DNA of 64,000 bases from Henricia sp. BOLD:AAB3569 (GCA_037783545.1 JBBELK010000001.1:1984001-2048000), one strand, 5' to 3'; counted from the first letter of the stretch, positions 34,136 through 45,090 are shown. Notes: a model not told the origin generated them from the letters alone. Made by a program: numbers and translations.

Positions 34136-35001
34136 ATTTTGGTGTCCCCCGTTACATTTTACATCTTGTTTTTGTAAATTCAGGACACATTCTTTAAATA
34201 CTTTCCATCTCAAAGAGTGAGTACATAAAGTACAATTCATACAAAATGTCTGCATTTAAACTCAACCATTTGTAGATAAAAATGGATTTCGTTTCAACTT
34301 AAAGAGGAAGAATCCCCCTTGACGAAAATTCAGCATTTAGGCCTTTTTCGATAGTCCAAACATCCCTAGCCTCTTACCGACGTGGATTTTTATTATTTTT
34401 TTAATTGTCGGTTTTAAGTGGATAAATTGCGAATATATAACTCGCCAAGGCAGCCTTGACTAAAGGCTACTGTGAATGCCGTTCGTTCCGTGACAAAACC
34501 ACCCGTCGCATGCGCAATGCACCAGTATTTACTTCAAAAGAGCTTCATTGTGAGCCACAATTTCACCGTTTTTTTTCACAAAACAGGTAATAGTAGATTG
34601 TTGTCATATTACATGGAGTGTTTTTCACGTTTGTATTTTGAATTACAAGGACAAAACAGGCATGATAAACATTCACTTCGTGTATTTTCCATTCAATACT
34701 GCACAGGCCGTTTTGTATGTTTCTCAGGATGACGTCAAAACCCTGTTGATAAACAAACTAGGTGACCTCGAGCGTTTCAGAATTTCGGGTGAATAGGGTC
34801 GGAACCGCTTTACGTTTTAAGCAAAAGCCTGTCGATTTTTTTGTGAAAAACAAGTTGTGATGGACACATACACCTCCATGATAAACAGAAAAACTTTTTA
34901 AAAAATGCGGACGGGGGGATTCTAGCTGTTTAATGATTTTTGTACGAAAAATAACATCGGGTGTAACGGGGGACACTAAATGTCACACGTTTAGACCCCT
35001 A
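34136..35001. mobile_element. THAP-family element, copy 2, internally deleted
   Basis: Same TAGGGGTC/GACCCCTA ends as 14,886-16,296. Sequence jumps from GTGGATAAATTGC to GAATATATAACTCGCC, removing the THAP remnant. A GC dinucleotide is shared at the breakpoint. Confidence 0.68.
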
Positions 35002-35668
35002 ATTCACTCGTCATGAAAATACCGAGCTCGCCTTCGGCTTGTTCCGTATTTTCATGACTCGTGCGGTATTCTCATACCACCCTCAAAGCCATCCAATATT
35101 ATATAAATATCACGATATTAAATTTCAGCCGGTATAAATATCGTCTGGTATTTGGAATACCGAGATATCGTGAATAAACGGTACCGAAATATTCACCGCG
35201 ATATTTGCAGGCACAATTAACATGACTATCATATTTCATCGCCTGCATTAACTTGTAAATTGGTCCTGTGCCTGAAAAGGTCACGTACGGCATAGCTTTA
35301 TGTTTTGTGAAAAACTAATGCCAAACTCATGGACGCACGGCCCCTAAGCCATTGCACGCAGTTAGGCCTATAGGCCCTACAGGTTTTACTTTATTTTTTT
35401 TGCATTTTTTTTGCTTTATTTTTTTGTTTGACTTTATTGTCTTTATAACACCATATAATGTCCAATTGTCTAGTACTACAAGGGATTAGGAAATGTCCGC
35501 GGCCCGGTGATGCTTTTTCGGCAGCGATGTCCCTTCTCATCGAGCGGCTTATATTATGGAGTTGTTCAAATAATGACGATATTATCGAATATCGCGATAT
35601 TTATCAGACGATATACCGCGGTGATAAATTTCAATACCGGCACAAGCTTATCCAGTGTCTTTAAAAGG

Positions 35669-35877
35669 TACTGTAAAAGCCAATATTTTCGCGTACAGAT
35701 ATTTTCGCGCATAGTTGTTATTTTCGCGGATGTAAATTATGTTTTGTTTCAGGGATCGCCACAATTGTTGCAAACAATATTTTCGCGGGTTGTTATTTTC
35801 GCGGGCTCTAGCTGTCGTGTCTGGTGCGCGAAATGCGCGAAAATAAAACCACTGCGAATATTTCAGCTTTTACAGTA
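35669..35877. mobile_element. TATTTTCGCG hairpin MITE
   Basis: Ends TACTGTAAAAGC and GCTTTTACAGTA are exact inverted repeats, and ATTTTCGCG recurs inside in both orientations. Segment copy 1 has only TACTAGTA here (16,894-16,901), exactly what would remain if the element were cut out between its first and last four bases. Confidence 0.8.
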
Positions 35878-36125
35878 GTATACATGATTGGTAAACTGTT
35901 AAAAACGGCGTGATTTCCACAAGTTATTGAAAGCCTACATCATATACATGTATGTCGAGAAAACTACCTTTAATAGACATTTCAGCCACACAGATACAGT
36001 ACCGATAATACTTCAGAAAACCTACAAAATCCAAGCACGGTTTGTATGAATGGCTTGTCAAAATTAAAAATCGCCTACAGGTGATCTTTGGAGATTTAAA
36101 CACGAGTTATTTTTATCATGAATGG

Positions 36126-36285
36126 CAGGGCTTGAAATTAACGGAGGCCACAGCCTCTGTTGCCCCTGCTCTTACCTTGGTGACCTTTTGCAATCCTCCC
36201 ATAGACTTTTTTTCATTTTCCAATGGAAGTGCCCTTTTTAAACTCCAAATGGCAGTGCCCTTTCAGTGATGAATTTTAAGCCCTG
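36126..36285. mobile_element. 160-bp element with 6-bp duplication GAATGG
   Basis: Ends CAGGGCTTGAAATT and AATTTTAAGCCCTG are imperfect inverted repeats. GAATGG flanks both sides (36,120-36,125; 36,286-36,291) and occurs once in copy 1 (17,146-17,151). CAGGG-type ends recall hAT elements, but those normally duplicate 8 bp. Confidence 0.85.
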
Positions 36286-36734
36286 GAATGGGTGAACTTC
36301 AGACGAAATAATTTCACAGGATGATTTCATTACCATTTTGATAACAAGTAAATAAGCTTTTAGATAATAATTCAGACTCTTTTTGGAGGGTAATTACCAA
36401 ACAAGCAGACCACCTTCGAAGGTGCATAAAATAGACTAGAGGTTCGTCCCTACACACCTTAATAGTACACAAAATTACAGCCACCTTAACAATTCTAAAA
36501 TACAAATTACATGTATAATTAAAGCACTGTAAAAATAGTTTATTTCATAAGTAAAATTCATTAAAAACACAAATTTAATTAGCAAATGCAAGTCTAACAA
36601 AAAAGTCTAGGATCAATTGACAATTTTAACAATTCCTTTTTCAGGGACTTTAGGCACAACTTTTACTTTGTCTCCACACCAAAATTTTTAGTTTGGGTTG
36701 ACGTGTTTTGGATCTGACCCTATCCTCAAGTACA

Positions 36735-37179
36735 TGTATGGATTCTCGTGTGCGACTTCAAGTGACCATGCACTGTGTGAATGTCTTATCACAGTGGCTG
36801 CATGAATACGGCCGCTCACCAGTATGGGTTCTTATGTGTCCTTTTAAGTCACAACTCCGTGTGAATCTCTTATCACATTGGCTGCATACATGCTCACCGG
36901 TATGGGTTTTCAAGTGGTTCTTCAAAACACCGCTCTCTGTGAATGCCTTATCACAGTGGCTGCATGCATATGGCTGCTCACCAGTATGGGTTCTCATGTG
37001 TCTCCAATGCACTTCTAGTATGCAAATGTCTCATCACAGTGATTGCATACATGGCCGCTCTCCAGTATGGGTTATAATGTGTGTCTTCAAGTGATCATTC
37101 TGTTTAAATGTCTTATCACAGTGGCTGCATGGGTACATACGGGTGCTCACCAGTATGGGTTCTCATGTGTACATTCAAG
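36735..37179 (-). pseudogene. Out-of-frame finger remnants 3' of array B2
   Basis: Four or more finger units continue beyond the frameshift in B2; 36,758-37,012 still reads three fingers. The 4-bp insertion found in B1 is also present here at about 37,131. Confidence 0.7.
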
Positions 37180-38223
37180 TTACCACTCTGTATAAATGTC
37201 TTTATCACATTGGCTGCATTCATACGGCCGCTCACCAGTGTGGGTTTTTATGTGTCTATTCAATGCACTACTCTGAGTAAATGTCTCACCACAGTGGTAG
37301 CATACATGCGGCCGCTCACCAGTGTGGGTTCTCATGTGTCTCTTCAATGTACTTCTCCATGCAAATGTCTCCTCACAGTGGCTGCATACATATGGCCGCT
37401 CTCCAGTATGGGTTCTCATGTGTGCATTCAAGTTACCATTCTGTATAAATGTCTTATCACAGTGGGTGCAAACATATGGCCGCTCACCAGTATGGGTTCT
37501 CATGTGTCTCTTCAATGCACTATTATGAGTAAATGTCTCACCACAGTGGCTGCATACATGCGGCCGCTCACCAGTATGGGTTCTCATGTGTCTCTTCATT
37601 GCACTTCTCCATGCAAATGTCTCATCACAGTGGCTGCATACATATGGCCGCTCTCCAGTATGGGTTCTTATGTGTGTCCTCAAGTCATCACTCTGTTTGA
37701 ATGTCCTATCACAGTGGCTGCATACATACGGGCGCTCACCAGTATGGGTTCTGATGTGTGCATTCAAGTTACCACTCTGTATAAATGTCTTATCACAGTG
37801 GCTGCATTCATATGGCCGTTCACCAGTATGGGTTCTCATGTGAGTCTTCAAAGCACCATTTTGAATAAATGTCTCACCACAGTGGCTGCATACATATGGC
37901 CGCTCACCAGTATGGATTCTCATGTGCATCTTTATGGCACTTTTCCATGCAAATGTCACACCACAGTGAATGCATACATATGGCCGCTCACCAGTATGGT
38001 TTCTCGTGTGACTTCTCAAATTACTACTTTCTGTGAATGTCCTATCACAGTGGTTGCATGCGTACGGCCGCTCATGGATTATCATGTGTCTCTTCAAGTG
38101 ACCACTCCGTGTAAATGTCTTACCACAGTGGCTACATGCATATGGCCGCTTACCAGTATGGGTTCTCACGTGTGTCTTCAAGTTACTTTTCCATGCATAA
38201 GGTTGCTCATCAGTGGTTTCCAT
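37180..38223 (-). CDS. C2H2 zinc-finger array B2, frameshifted
   Basis: A 347-codon ORF with 11 complete fingers and a broken twelfth, after the same decayed N-terminus as B1 ([16 protein letters not shown]). Compared with B1 it has three fewer fingers: one B2 finger (helix IQNGALKTH) stands for three in B1 and one (THNSALKRH) for two, so copies differ by whole 84-bp units. Its finger 6 helix reads KQSDDLRTH where B1 finger 8 has KQSVHLRTH, a change at contact positions 2 and 3. An extra T at 37,201-37,203 shifts the frame and ends the protein at [12 protein letters not shown]. Likely a decaying duplicate. Confidence 0.8.
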   Translation of the reverse strand: METTDEQPYAWKSNLKTHVRTHTGKRPYACSHCGKTFTRSGHLKRHMIIHERPYACNHCDRTFTESSNLRSHTRNHTGERPYVCIHCGVTFAWKSAIKMHMRIHTGERPYVCSHCGETFIQNGALKTHMRTHTGERPYECSHCDKTFIQSGNLNAHIRTHTGERPYVCSHCDRTFKQSDDLRTHIRTHTGERPYVCSHCDETFAWRSAMKRHMRTHTGERPHVCSHCGETFTHNSALKRHMRTHTGERPYVCTHCDKTFIQNGNLNAHMRTHTGERPYVCSHCEETFAWRSTLKRHMRTHTGERPHVCYHCGETFTQSSALNRHIKTHTGERPYECSQCDKDIYTEW

Positions 38224-38640
38224 CTTTCTTCAAGTCGTTATGCTTTGTAAATGTCTTACTGCAGTGGTTGCATGTATACAGATGCTCGCCAGTTTTTGCG
38301 TCAAGTAAACATCCTGCTCTTATAAATGTCCCATCACATTGGCTACATGCATACATGTAGGGCCACTCACAAGTACGGGTCTTTTCAAGTGACAGTAGCA
38401 GTATATGACAACTCAGTTGTTTTAGAAAATCATGTTGATCTGTGGACTCTTCAGTAGTTACATCACTCTAAACGGAGGGATTGTCAAAGAAGTCCATCGG
38501 GCAGAAACTTGTAGTCTGTGAAGACTTTACTGCATTTTGGAGTATGGACGGAGGTAAACATCTGTGCATTTTGTATGGACGGTGTTAAGCATCTGTACAA
38601 AATTTTTAGAAGATAATAAAACAAAATCAAAGTCTATTGA
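38224..38640 (-). pseudogene. 5' module of array B2
   Basis: Near-identical to 19,265-19,680: two decayed fingers, then the GTGGACTCTTCAGTAGTTAC, GAGGGATTGTCAAAG and CAGAAACTTGTAGTC words. Confidence 0.6.
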
Positions 38641-38891
38641 CTAAATTAAAATTCATCATTCATGTACTACAATAAAGTTCGAACAAATTGAACATGTCAG
38701 TTGTAAATAGAATTTACCGGTAGTGGGTTCGTATTGTATCAATAGGGAACATTTAAAATGGTGTGTGTATGAAAAAATATGCAGCTCGGGAAAAACTGGG
38801 AGGTTATACCGGGACACCAGGTACATGTATTTTTCGAGGTTATTTTATTTGACATAATACACATGTACCGACACACGTCATATTCCGTTAG

Positions 38892-39000
38892 TTGCCTAGG
38901 TAATTGGCTCCACACTAAAAATCACTGAACTGTGTGCCTGTGCTTTTGCAATGGTACTTTTGCCGACGGCCATGATGTTTAGAGCCAATTACCATGGCAA
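38892..39000. mobile_element. Small MITE, TTGGCTC / GAGCCAA type, copy 2
   Basis: Duplicate of 19,975-20,083. Confidence 0.65.
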
Positions 39001-39473
39001 CGCGCATCACACTTCGGTTGTCTATTACTTCTTCCAGTGTTCTATTGGTGCGGTTCAATTTCCGAACTTTTTTTTTTCTTCAAATAAAAGTGTTCAAAAA
39101 CCTAATCCTTGTACTGACGAACCAGCCCCTTTAATACCACATGAACTATTGTCCACTTTGGGTTCTTATGCGCCTAGGCATCACACTTTGCTGTGTATAC
39201 ATGTACATGTACATGTATGTCTCACTATAGTGACTGCATGCATATGGCGGCTCACCTGTGTGGGTTCTCATTGGACATGCGTCTATCTCCAAGTTACCAA
39301 TCTTTATGTACAACAGCAAATTTTCAAATTTGGCAGGCAGTGAGTGATGAGTTCATGAATAACTAGAGGTATGACGTTTGTTGTTACAAACGCCAGGTGA
39401 TCGGGATAAATGAACATTTTGTGATGAATTTCAGACGTTGTTATCACCTGTGGAATGGCAAAAATGGAAGTTC

Positions 39474-39594
39474 AGCAGCCGATTTCACGAAACTTTACGC
39501 AATTGCGCAAGTCCACTTACGCCATTACTTGCGCAATAACTTATGGCGTAAGTGGACTTGCGCAATTGCGTAAAGTTTCGTGAAATCGGCTGCT
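39474..39594. mobile_element. Perfect 52-bp-arm hairpin MITE
   Basis: Arms 39,474-39,525 and 39,543-39,594 are exact reverse complements over 52 bp, with a 17-bp loop. Ends are AGCAGCCGATTTCACGAA and complement. A diverged, larger relative is at 54,456-54,619. Exact arms suggest recent insertion or gene conversion between arms. Confidence 0.88.
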
Positions 39595-39599
39595 GTATA

Positions 39600-39652
39600 C
39601 ACTAATCCGGTAACTAATATCCCCTCCCTGCATATCCGCCATAGCTGGGGGG
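39600..39652. repeat. Solo end of the CCAATCCGGTAA TA element
   Basis: ACTAATCCGGTAACTAATAT through CGCCATAGCTGGGGG matches, in orientation, the complement of the right end of 7,441-8,250. Confidence 0.65.
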
Positions 39653-40208
39653 TTGATAGCTTGCACCGTTTTGAGATATGAATTGTTGAAATAATAACCT
39701 TTGAAATCTTGTAATGTGACACCTGTGACGACATCATGACGTCACAATTTTGTGCACAAATTGTTGAACAATATGTTGAACATCAAGTTCTTAAATGTGG
39801 CGAAGGAATCATACCAATATCTGTTGTAGTTTTCAAGATACAGCATTTTAAAACATCTCAGCTCCACATTTGCGTGATTTGACACCACATTACGTAACCA
39901 CCGTCCATGTAATGACGTCACCAATGGTATAGTCAAAAGGTCCACATGTGTGGAAACATTTCGTTCCGTAGAAATATGGTCAAATTCACTACCACTTTGA
40001 ATCTATTTGCATTCAAAATGCTAAAAAATTTCACATTTTCGAACAACTTCCGGTTTGGACCGGAAGTAGGCGTCACACAGGGGTCATGACATCGTATGAT
40101 TTGTTCAGTTCATTTAGACTTATCATGTTGTGAAAGAATTGTTCAAGTATCTATTACGGTTCTTGAGATATGAATTTTGAAAATAATAACCTTTGAATTT
40201 TTGTAATT

Positions 40209-40945
40209 TGACATCTGATGACGTCATTATTACGTCACACTTGATGCCATCATGATACTATACATGCTGGTGAAAGTCTGCCGTAGGGCCTATGTCTGTA
40301 TCTAATTTACTAACGATTCAGCTTGGTTTGATGGGCATTGTTACTGGTAAGTGTAAAAACTGAGATTTCCGTTTTCGTTGAACTTTGACCTCCAATTGAC
40401 CCCAGACGGAAGGGTCAGATGAAAATGCCCACACAAAGAAAGTTGTAGCACAGAATGTCATCTATAAACCTGCCAAATACGAAGATCCTGGGTCACGTGG
40501 TTTTCGAGACGGAAGCATTTTAAAATATGCATATTTTGGTTTTTTGGGAGGTGTAATTTGATACTTGATGACGTCACGATGACGTCACGCTTGATGCCAT
40601 CATAATATTAAACACGCTGGTGAAAGTCTGCTATAGGACCTATGCCTGTACTTAGTTTCTTAAAGATTCAGCTTGGTTTGATGGGCATTGTTGCTCAATA
40701 AGTGCAAAAATTGAGATTTTCGTTTTCGTTGAACTTTGACCTCAGATTGACCCCAGAAGGAAGGGTCAGATGAATATGCCCACACGAAGAAAATTGTCGG
40801 CCATGATCTGATATATAAGCCTGTCAAATACGAAGATCATGGGTCACGTGGTTTTCCAGACGGAAGCATTTTAAAACATGCATATTTTGGTCATTTTTGG
40901 TTTGTAATTTGATACCTAATGACGTCACAATGACGTCACACTTGT
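40209..40945. repeat. 350-bp tandem repeat with TGACGTCA pairs
   Basis: TTGATGCCAT occurs at 40,241 and 40,591, and the related CTTGTATGCA at 40,941, a 350-bp spacing. Each unit repeats GCTTGGTTTGATGGGCATTG, GTTGAACTTTGACCTC and GGGTCACGTGG and has two nearby TGACGTCA-like palindromes. Confidence 0.8.
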
Positions 40946-41205
40946 ATGCACATCTTCACATTGGGGTTGATGTTCCTACCAAGTTTTAAGTTGATAGCTT
41001 GAACCGTTTTGAAGAAAACCTCTGGAAACGTTTGAGTGGAAAAAGAAAAAGAAAAAAAAAATAAATAAAAAAAAATAAATAAATCGTACGAGAGTAATAG
41101 GTGATCGGGCTGTTGGCCCGATCACCTAAAAAGACAAAGAAATCGTACGAGAGTAATAGGTGATCGGGCTGTTGGCCCGATCACCTAAATATCTATAACT
41201 GAATG

Positions 41206-42249
41206 TTATATCGAGTGTCCACTAGTATGGGTTCTCATGTGTGACTTCAAGCGACTACTCTGTGTGAATGTCTCATCACAGAGGCTGCATACATACGGCC
41301 GCTCACCAGTATGAGTTCTCATGTGTATTTTTAAGTCAATTCTCCGTATGAATGTCTTATCACAGTGGCTGCATACATACGGTCGCTCACCAGTATGGGT
41401 TTTCAAGTGGTTCTTCAAAACACCGCTCTCTGTGAATGCCTTATCACAGTGGCTGCATACATACGGCCGCTCACCAGTATGGGTTCTCATGTGCCTCTGC
41501 AACTTACTACTCTGTGTGAATGTCTTATCACAGTGGCTGCATGCATACGGCCGCTCACCAGTATGGGTTCTCATGTGCCTCTGCAACTTACTACTCTGTG
41601 TGAATGTCTTATCACAGTGGCTGCATACATACGGCCGCTCACCAGTATGGGTTCTCATGTGAATTTTTAAGTTACTTCTCCTTGTGAACGTCTTATCACA
41701 GTGGCTGCATACATACGGTCGCTCACCAGTATGGATTCTCACATGTGTCCTTAAGTGACAACTCTGTGTGAATGCCTCAGCACAATGGCTGCATACATAC
41801 GGCCGCTCACCAGTATGGGTTCTCATGTGTATTTTTACGTCACCTCTCCGTATGAATGTTTTATCACAGTGGCTGCATACATACAGTCGCTCACCAGAAT
41901 GGGTTCTTGTGTGTGTACTCAAGTGATCACTCTGTGTAAATGTCTCACCACAGTACATGTAGCTGCATACATATGGCCGCTCACCAGTATGCTTTCTCAT
42001 GTGTTTCTTCAAGGCACTATTCTGAATAAATGTCTCACCACAGTGGCTACATGCATACGGCCGCTCACCAGTATGGGTTCTCATGTGCGCCTTCAATTGA
42101 TCACTTCTTGTGAATGTCTGACCACAGTGGCTGCATACATGCGGACGCTCACCAGTATGAGTTCTGATGTGTCTCTTCAAAGCACTTTTCCATGCAAATA
42201 TCTCACCACAGTGGCTGCACGCGTACGGCCGCCCATCAGTGGTTTTCAT
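41206..42249 (-). CDS. C2H2 zinc-finger array C
   Basis: A 347-codon ORF starting [16 protein letters not shown] with 12 fingers. Eleven have the standard CxxC. Finger 4 reads CSYMYC (Cx4C) because six extra bases (TACATG) lie between the cysteine codons at about 41,955. Fingers 8 and 9 (helix TQSSKLQRH) are an almost exact 84-bp duplication. Linkers are TGERP. The end (THTSGHSI, stop) follows the last His pair, so unlike the other arrays this one ends after a complete finger. It is the best candidate in the cluster for an intact product. DNA binding in the nucleus is expected; target and effector domain are unknown. Confidence 0.85.
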   Translation of the reverse strand: MKTTDGRPYACSHCGEIFAWKSALKRHIRTHTGERPHVCSHCGQTFTRSDQLKAHMRTHTGERPYACSHCGETFIQNSALKKHMRKHTGERPYVCSYMYCGETFTQSDHLSTHTRTHSGERLYVCSHCDKTFIRRGDVKIHMRTHTGERPYVCSHCAEAFTQSCHLRTHVRIHTGERPYVCSHCDKTFTRRSNLKIHMRTHTGERPYVCSHCDKTFTQSSKLQRHMRTHTGERPYACSHCDKTFTQSSKLQRHMRTHTGERPYVCSHCDKAFTESGVLKNHLKTHTGERPYVCSHCDKTFIRRIDLKIHMRTHTGERPYVCSLCDETFTQSSRLKSHMRTHTSGHSI

Positions 42250-43220
42250 TTTTCTTTAAGTTGTTATGCTTTGCGAATGTCTTACCACAGTGGTTGCATG
42301 CAAAGAGCCCCTCACCAGTATCATGGGTTATATAATTTCTCTTCAAGTGACAGTTCAGTGTGAATGTCTTTATACCGACGCTAACTTACTAACATCGTTT
42401 CTCAAAAGACTGCTCTGTGAATGTCCCACAGTGGCTGTATGACAATTCAGTTGTTTTGGCTAATCATGTTTTGTCTTTGGACTCTGAGAAGTTCATCGGG
42501 CAGAAATGTGTAGGCATATTCTGTGAAGACAGTATGAGTTCTCATGTGCCTTCCTAAGTCACTACATGTACTCTGTTTGAATGTCTCACCACAGTGGTTG
42601 CATACATACGGCCGCTCACCAGTAAGGGTTCATTATGCGTCACTTCAAGGCACTATTATGAGTAAATGTCTCACCACAGTGGCTGCATGCGTACGGCTTC
42701 ACACGAACACTTAGTTTGAATGTCTTATCACGGTAGCTACATACGTATGGTTGTTTATCAGTAGTTTTCATAGTTCTTTAAGTTTTTACGCTTTGTGAAT
42801 GTTGTACCACATGTATGTTTACAGATGCTTGCTAGTATGAGTATGGGCTTTCACATCAAGCAAACGTCCAACTCCCTGTAAATGTCCCACCACATTGGCT
42901 GCATACATAGAACCACTCACCAGTCATGGTTATATCATGTCTCTTCAAGAGACAATTCAGTGCGAATGTCTCACTGTAGTGGCTGCATGGATGTGGACAC
43001 TTACCAGCATTGTTTCTCAAGAGCCTACCCTGTGAATGTCCCACAGTGGCTGCATATGACAACTCAATTGTTTTGTAAAATCCTGTTCTTTGGACTCTTC
43101 GGGAAGTTGTACCACTCTAAACAGAGGAATTGTCAAGGAAGTTGTAGTCTGTATGTGAATATTTCACTGCAGTTTGAAGTATGGACGGTGTTCAGCATCT
43201 GCACATAGATTTTTAGAAGA
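42250..43220 (-). pseudogene. 5' region of array C: decayed fingers and repeated module
   Basis: Two broken copies of the upstream module lie in tandem (42,250-42,540 and 42,780-43,220), separated by decayed finger units at 42,540-42,780. A 68-codon minus ORF (42,856-43,062) has a partial finger (CSQCGGTF). None is an intact array. Confidence 0.6.
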
Positions 43221-43915
43221 CATTAAAACAAAATCAGTGTTTTGTTCAAATTTAAGAATAGGCTCATCAAACACTGTTTTGACCATTTATCCTAAATGTG
43301 ACTTGTCAGACAAAACTGCTGGCTACATCAGATTCATAAACCATTTCCCCTTTAATGTAAATGTTGGCATAGTCCCCAGGTTCGTGACCTTGACACCTTA
43401 TTTGATGAAGAATGGCCGATGAATAAGTTGACGAGGTCACGGACCTGGCAAATACACGCAGGCCGACATTTACGCTCTATATACATGTAGGTACATGTAG
43501 GCCCTAGTACAGTACTAATTCTAAACACACAAGTTCGAAGGTACATGTTGGTCAAAAGTGTGCAAACTAACTTTTAAATGACATTTATATTATTTTTAAT
43601 GGCGTGGTCCTTGAAGGTGTCATGACAAATCATAAGTTTAATGCCGTCATTTTCTAATTTTGGGCAGATTACAACAAAAAGATGCTGCCACAGACATCAG
43701 TTTATTAAATGTACGGTAGGTTTTGGTAATTTTTCAGTTTGGGTGATAAGCTGCAGGGCAAATTTCATGACAGCATTTTTCCCTGTTTTGTAGAACATGT
43801 GTAATTTTGCCCCTAATCATTGGTGATAAGGTACTGTGCAAGCTAATTGCCCATTATCATGGTGCTTTTATAAGATGGCTTGAAATTACTGATGGAATGA
43901 ATTTGACGAATGAAT
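43221..43915. other. Unassigned noncoding stretch
   Basis: Between the array C module and array D remnants. Short ORFs show no recognisable domain. TACATG-type words occur at about 43,485. I see no clear inverted repeat. Confidence 0.45.
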
Positions 43916-44128
43916 CCTTGTCTTTCTTCAAGTGACTACCCTGTGCGAATATCTTACCACAGTGGCTGCAAACATGCCGCTCACCAGTACGGGTTCTCAT
44001 GTGTCTCTTCAAGTGAATACTCTATGTGAATGTCTCGCCACAATGGCTGCATGCATTACGGCCGCTAACCTGTATGGGTTCTCATGTGTCTTCAAGTGAC
44101 TACTACCAGTACTTGTGAATGTCTTACC
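43916..44128 (-). pseudogene. Finger remnants 3' of array D
   Basis: Two or three finger units with small deletions, out of frame, homologous to 46,800-47,037 beyond array E (both begin near TGAATGAATCCTTGT). Confidence 0.65.
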
Positions 44129-44701
44129 TCAGTGGCTGCATGCATATGGCTGCTCACCAGTATGGGCTCTCGTGTGTCTCTTCAAAGCACTATTCCGAGT
44201 AAATGTCTGACCACAGTGACTGCATACATATGGTCGCTCACCAGTATGGGTTCTCATGTGCGTCTTCAAACCACTTTTCCATGCAAATGTTTGACCACAG
44301 TTGCTGCATACATACGGCCGCTCACCAGTATGGGTTCTCATGTGCCTATTCAATGTACCATGCTGTGTAAATGTCTCACCACAGTGGGTGCATGCATATG
44401 GCCGCTCACCAGTATGGGTTCTCATGTGCGGCTTCAAGTGACTACTAGTTGTGAATGTCTCACTACAGTGACTACATGCATATGACCGCTCACCAGTATG
44501 GGTTCTCATATGCGTCCTCAAGTTACCCCTCAGTGTGAATGTCACACCACAGTGGCCGCATGCATACGGCCGCTCACCAGTATGGGTTCTTATGTGTCTT
44601 TTTAAGTCAGTATTCTGTTTGAATGTCATATCACAGTGGCTGCATACATAGGGCCCTTTATTAGTGGTTCTCATGTTTATGTTATGTGAATGTCTTACCA
44701 C
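44129..44701 (-). CDS. C2H2 zinc-finger array D, ends at a nonsense Cys codon
   Basis: A 190-codon ORF with six complete fingers after a remnant N-terminus (MRTTNKGP). The stop at 44,129-44,131 is TGA in place of the second Cys codon (TGT) of a seventh finger, and the frame continues GKTF after it. Fingers 3-6 (helices [36 protein letters not shown]) match fingers 9-12 of array E in order, so D and E are tandem duplicates. Probably a truncated or dying member. Confidence 0.78.
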   Translation of the reverse strand: MVRHSHNINMRTTNKGPYVCSHCDMTFKQNTDLKRHIRTHTGERPYACGHCGVTFTLRGNLRTHMRTHTGERSYACSHCSETFTTSSHLKPHMRTHTGERPYACTHCGETFTQHGTLNRHMRTHTGERPYVCSNCGQTFAWKSGLKTHMRTHTGERPYVCSHCGQTFTRNSALKRHTRAHTGEQPYACSH

Positions 44702-45090
44702 AGTGGTTGCATGTGGAGATGCTCACCAGTATGTATGAGTTTTCATGAGTACCCACTCCCTGTAAATGTCTTACCACATTGGCTGCATGCATAGGGCCAT
44801 TCACCAGTATACATGTAGGTTATGCATCATGTCTTTTCATGTGACAATTCGGGTTGAATGCCTCACCGTAGTGGCCCGTGGATGTGGACACTTACATGTA
44901 CCAGCATTGTTTCTCAAGAGATTACTCTGTGAATGTCCCACAGTGGCTGCATATGACAACTCAGTTGTTTCGGCAAATCGTGTTCTTTGGACTCTTACAT
45001 CACTTTGAATGGAGGGATCGTCAAAGAAGTCCATCAGACAGAAACTTGTAGTCAGTGAAGACTTTACTGCATTTTAGAAGACATTAAAAC
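44702..45090 (-). pseudogene. 5' module of array D with a 65-codon ORF
   Basis: The ORF 44,837-45,034 begins MDFFDDPSIQSDVRVQRT. The same start, MDFFDNPSV, then a stop, is found in B1 and B2, where CAA is replaced by TAA. Further on the frame reads a finger in the wrong phase (SYAATVGHSQ). This may be the least damaged copy of an ancestral first exon. Confidence 0.5.

Larger units (their letters stand above)
33444..35650. mobile_element. Foldback element with TAAGCTTGTGCC ends, copy 2
   Basis: Same arms as 14,191-16,875, shorter because about 540 bp of the nested THAP element is missing. It encloses the TA-flanked MITE 33,664-33,968 and the deleted THAP element 34,136-35,001. Confidence 0.75.
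20682..39260. repeat. Segmental tandem duplication, copy 2
   Basis: Repeats 5,470-20,350 in the same order and orientation. It is longer because it gained two adjacent TTAA elements (21,521-22,634), the 3.75-kb foldback (26,944-30,692), a hairpin MITE (35,669-35,877) and a 160-bp element (36,126-36,285), and has LINE and other sequence (25,050-26,303) absent from copy 1. It lacks the MULE-like palindrome, the 810-bp TA element and about 540 bp of the THAP element. Array B2 lies at its right end. Confidence 0.88.
39395..41186. mobile_element. AGGTGATCGGG-ended element with CRE-rich 350-bp repeats and tandem terminal hairpins
   Basis: Starts AGGTGATCGGG; its right side ends GCCCGATCACCT. The interior has 350-bp tandem units (feature at 40,209-40,945), a shared GTTGATAGCTTG(C/A)ACCG phrase near each side, and an A-rich run at 41,038-41,083. 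Two direct copies of a 59-bp unit follow, each ending in the hairpin AGGTGATCGGGC / GCCCGATCACCT (41,099-41,127; 41,158-41,186). No ORF with a domain. The class is unclear: hairpin 3' ends occur in Helitrons, but the 5' end is an inverted repeat. Confidence 0.65.
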
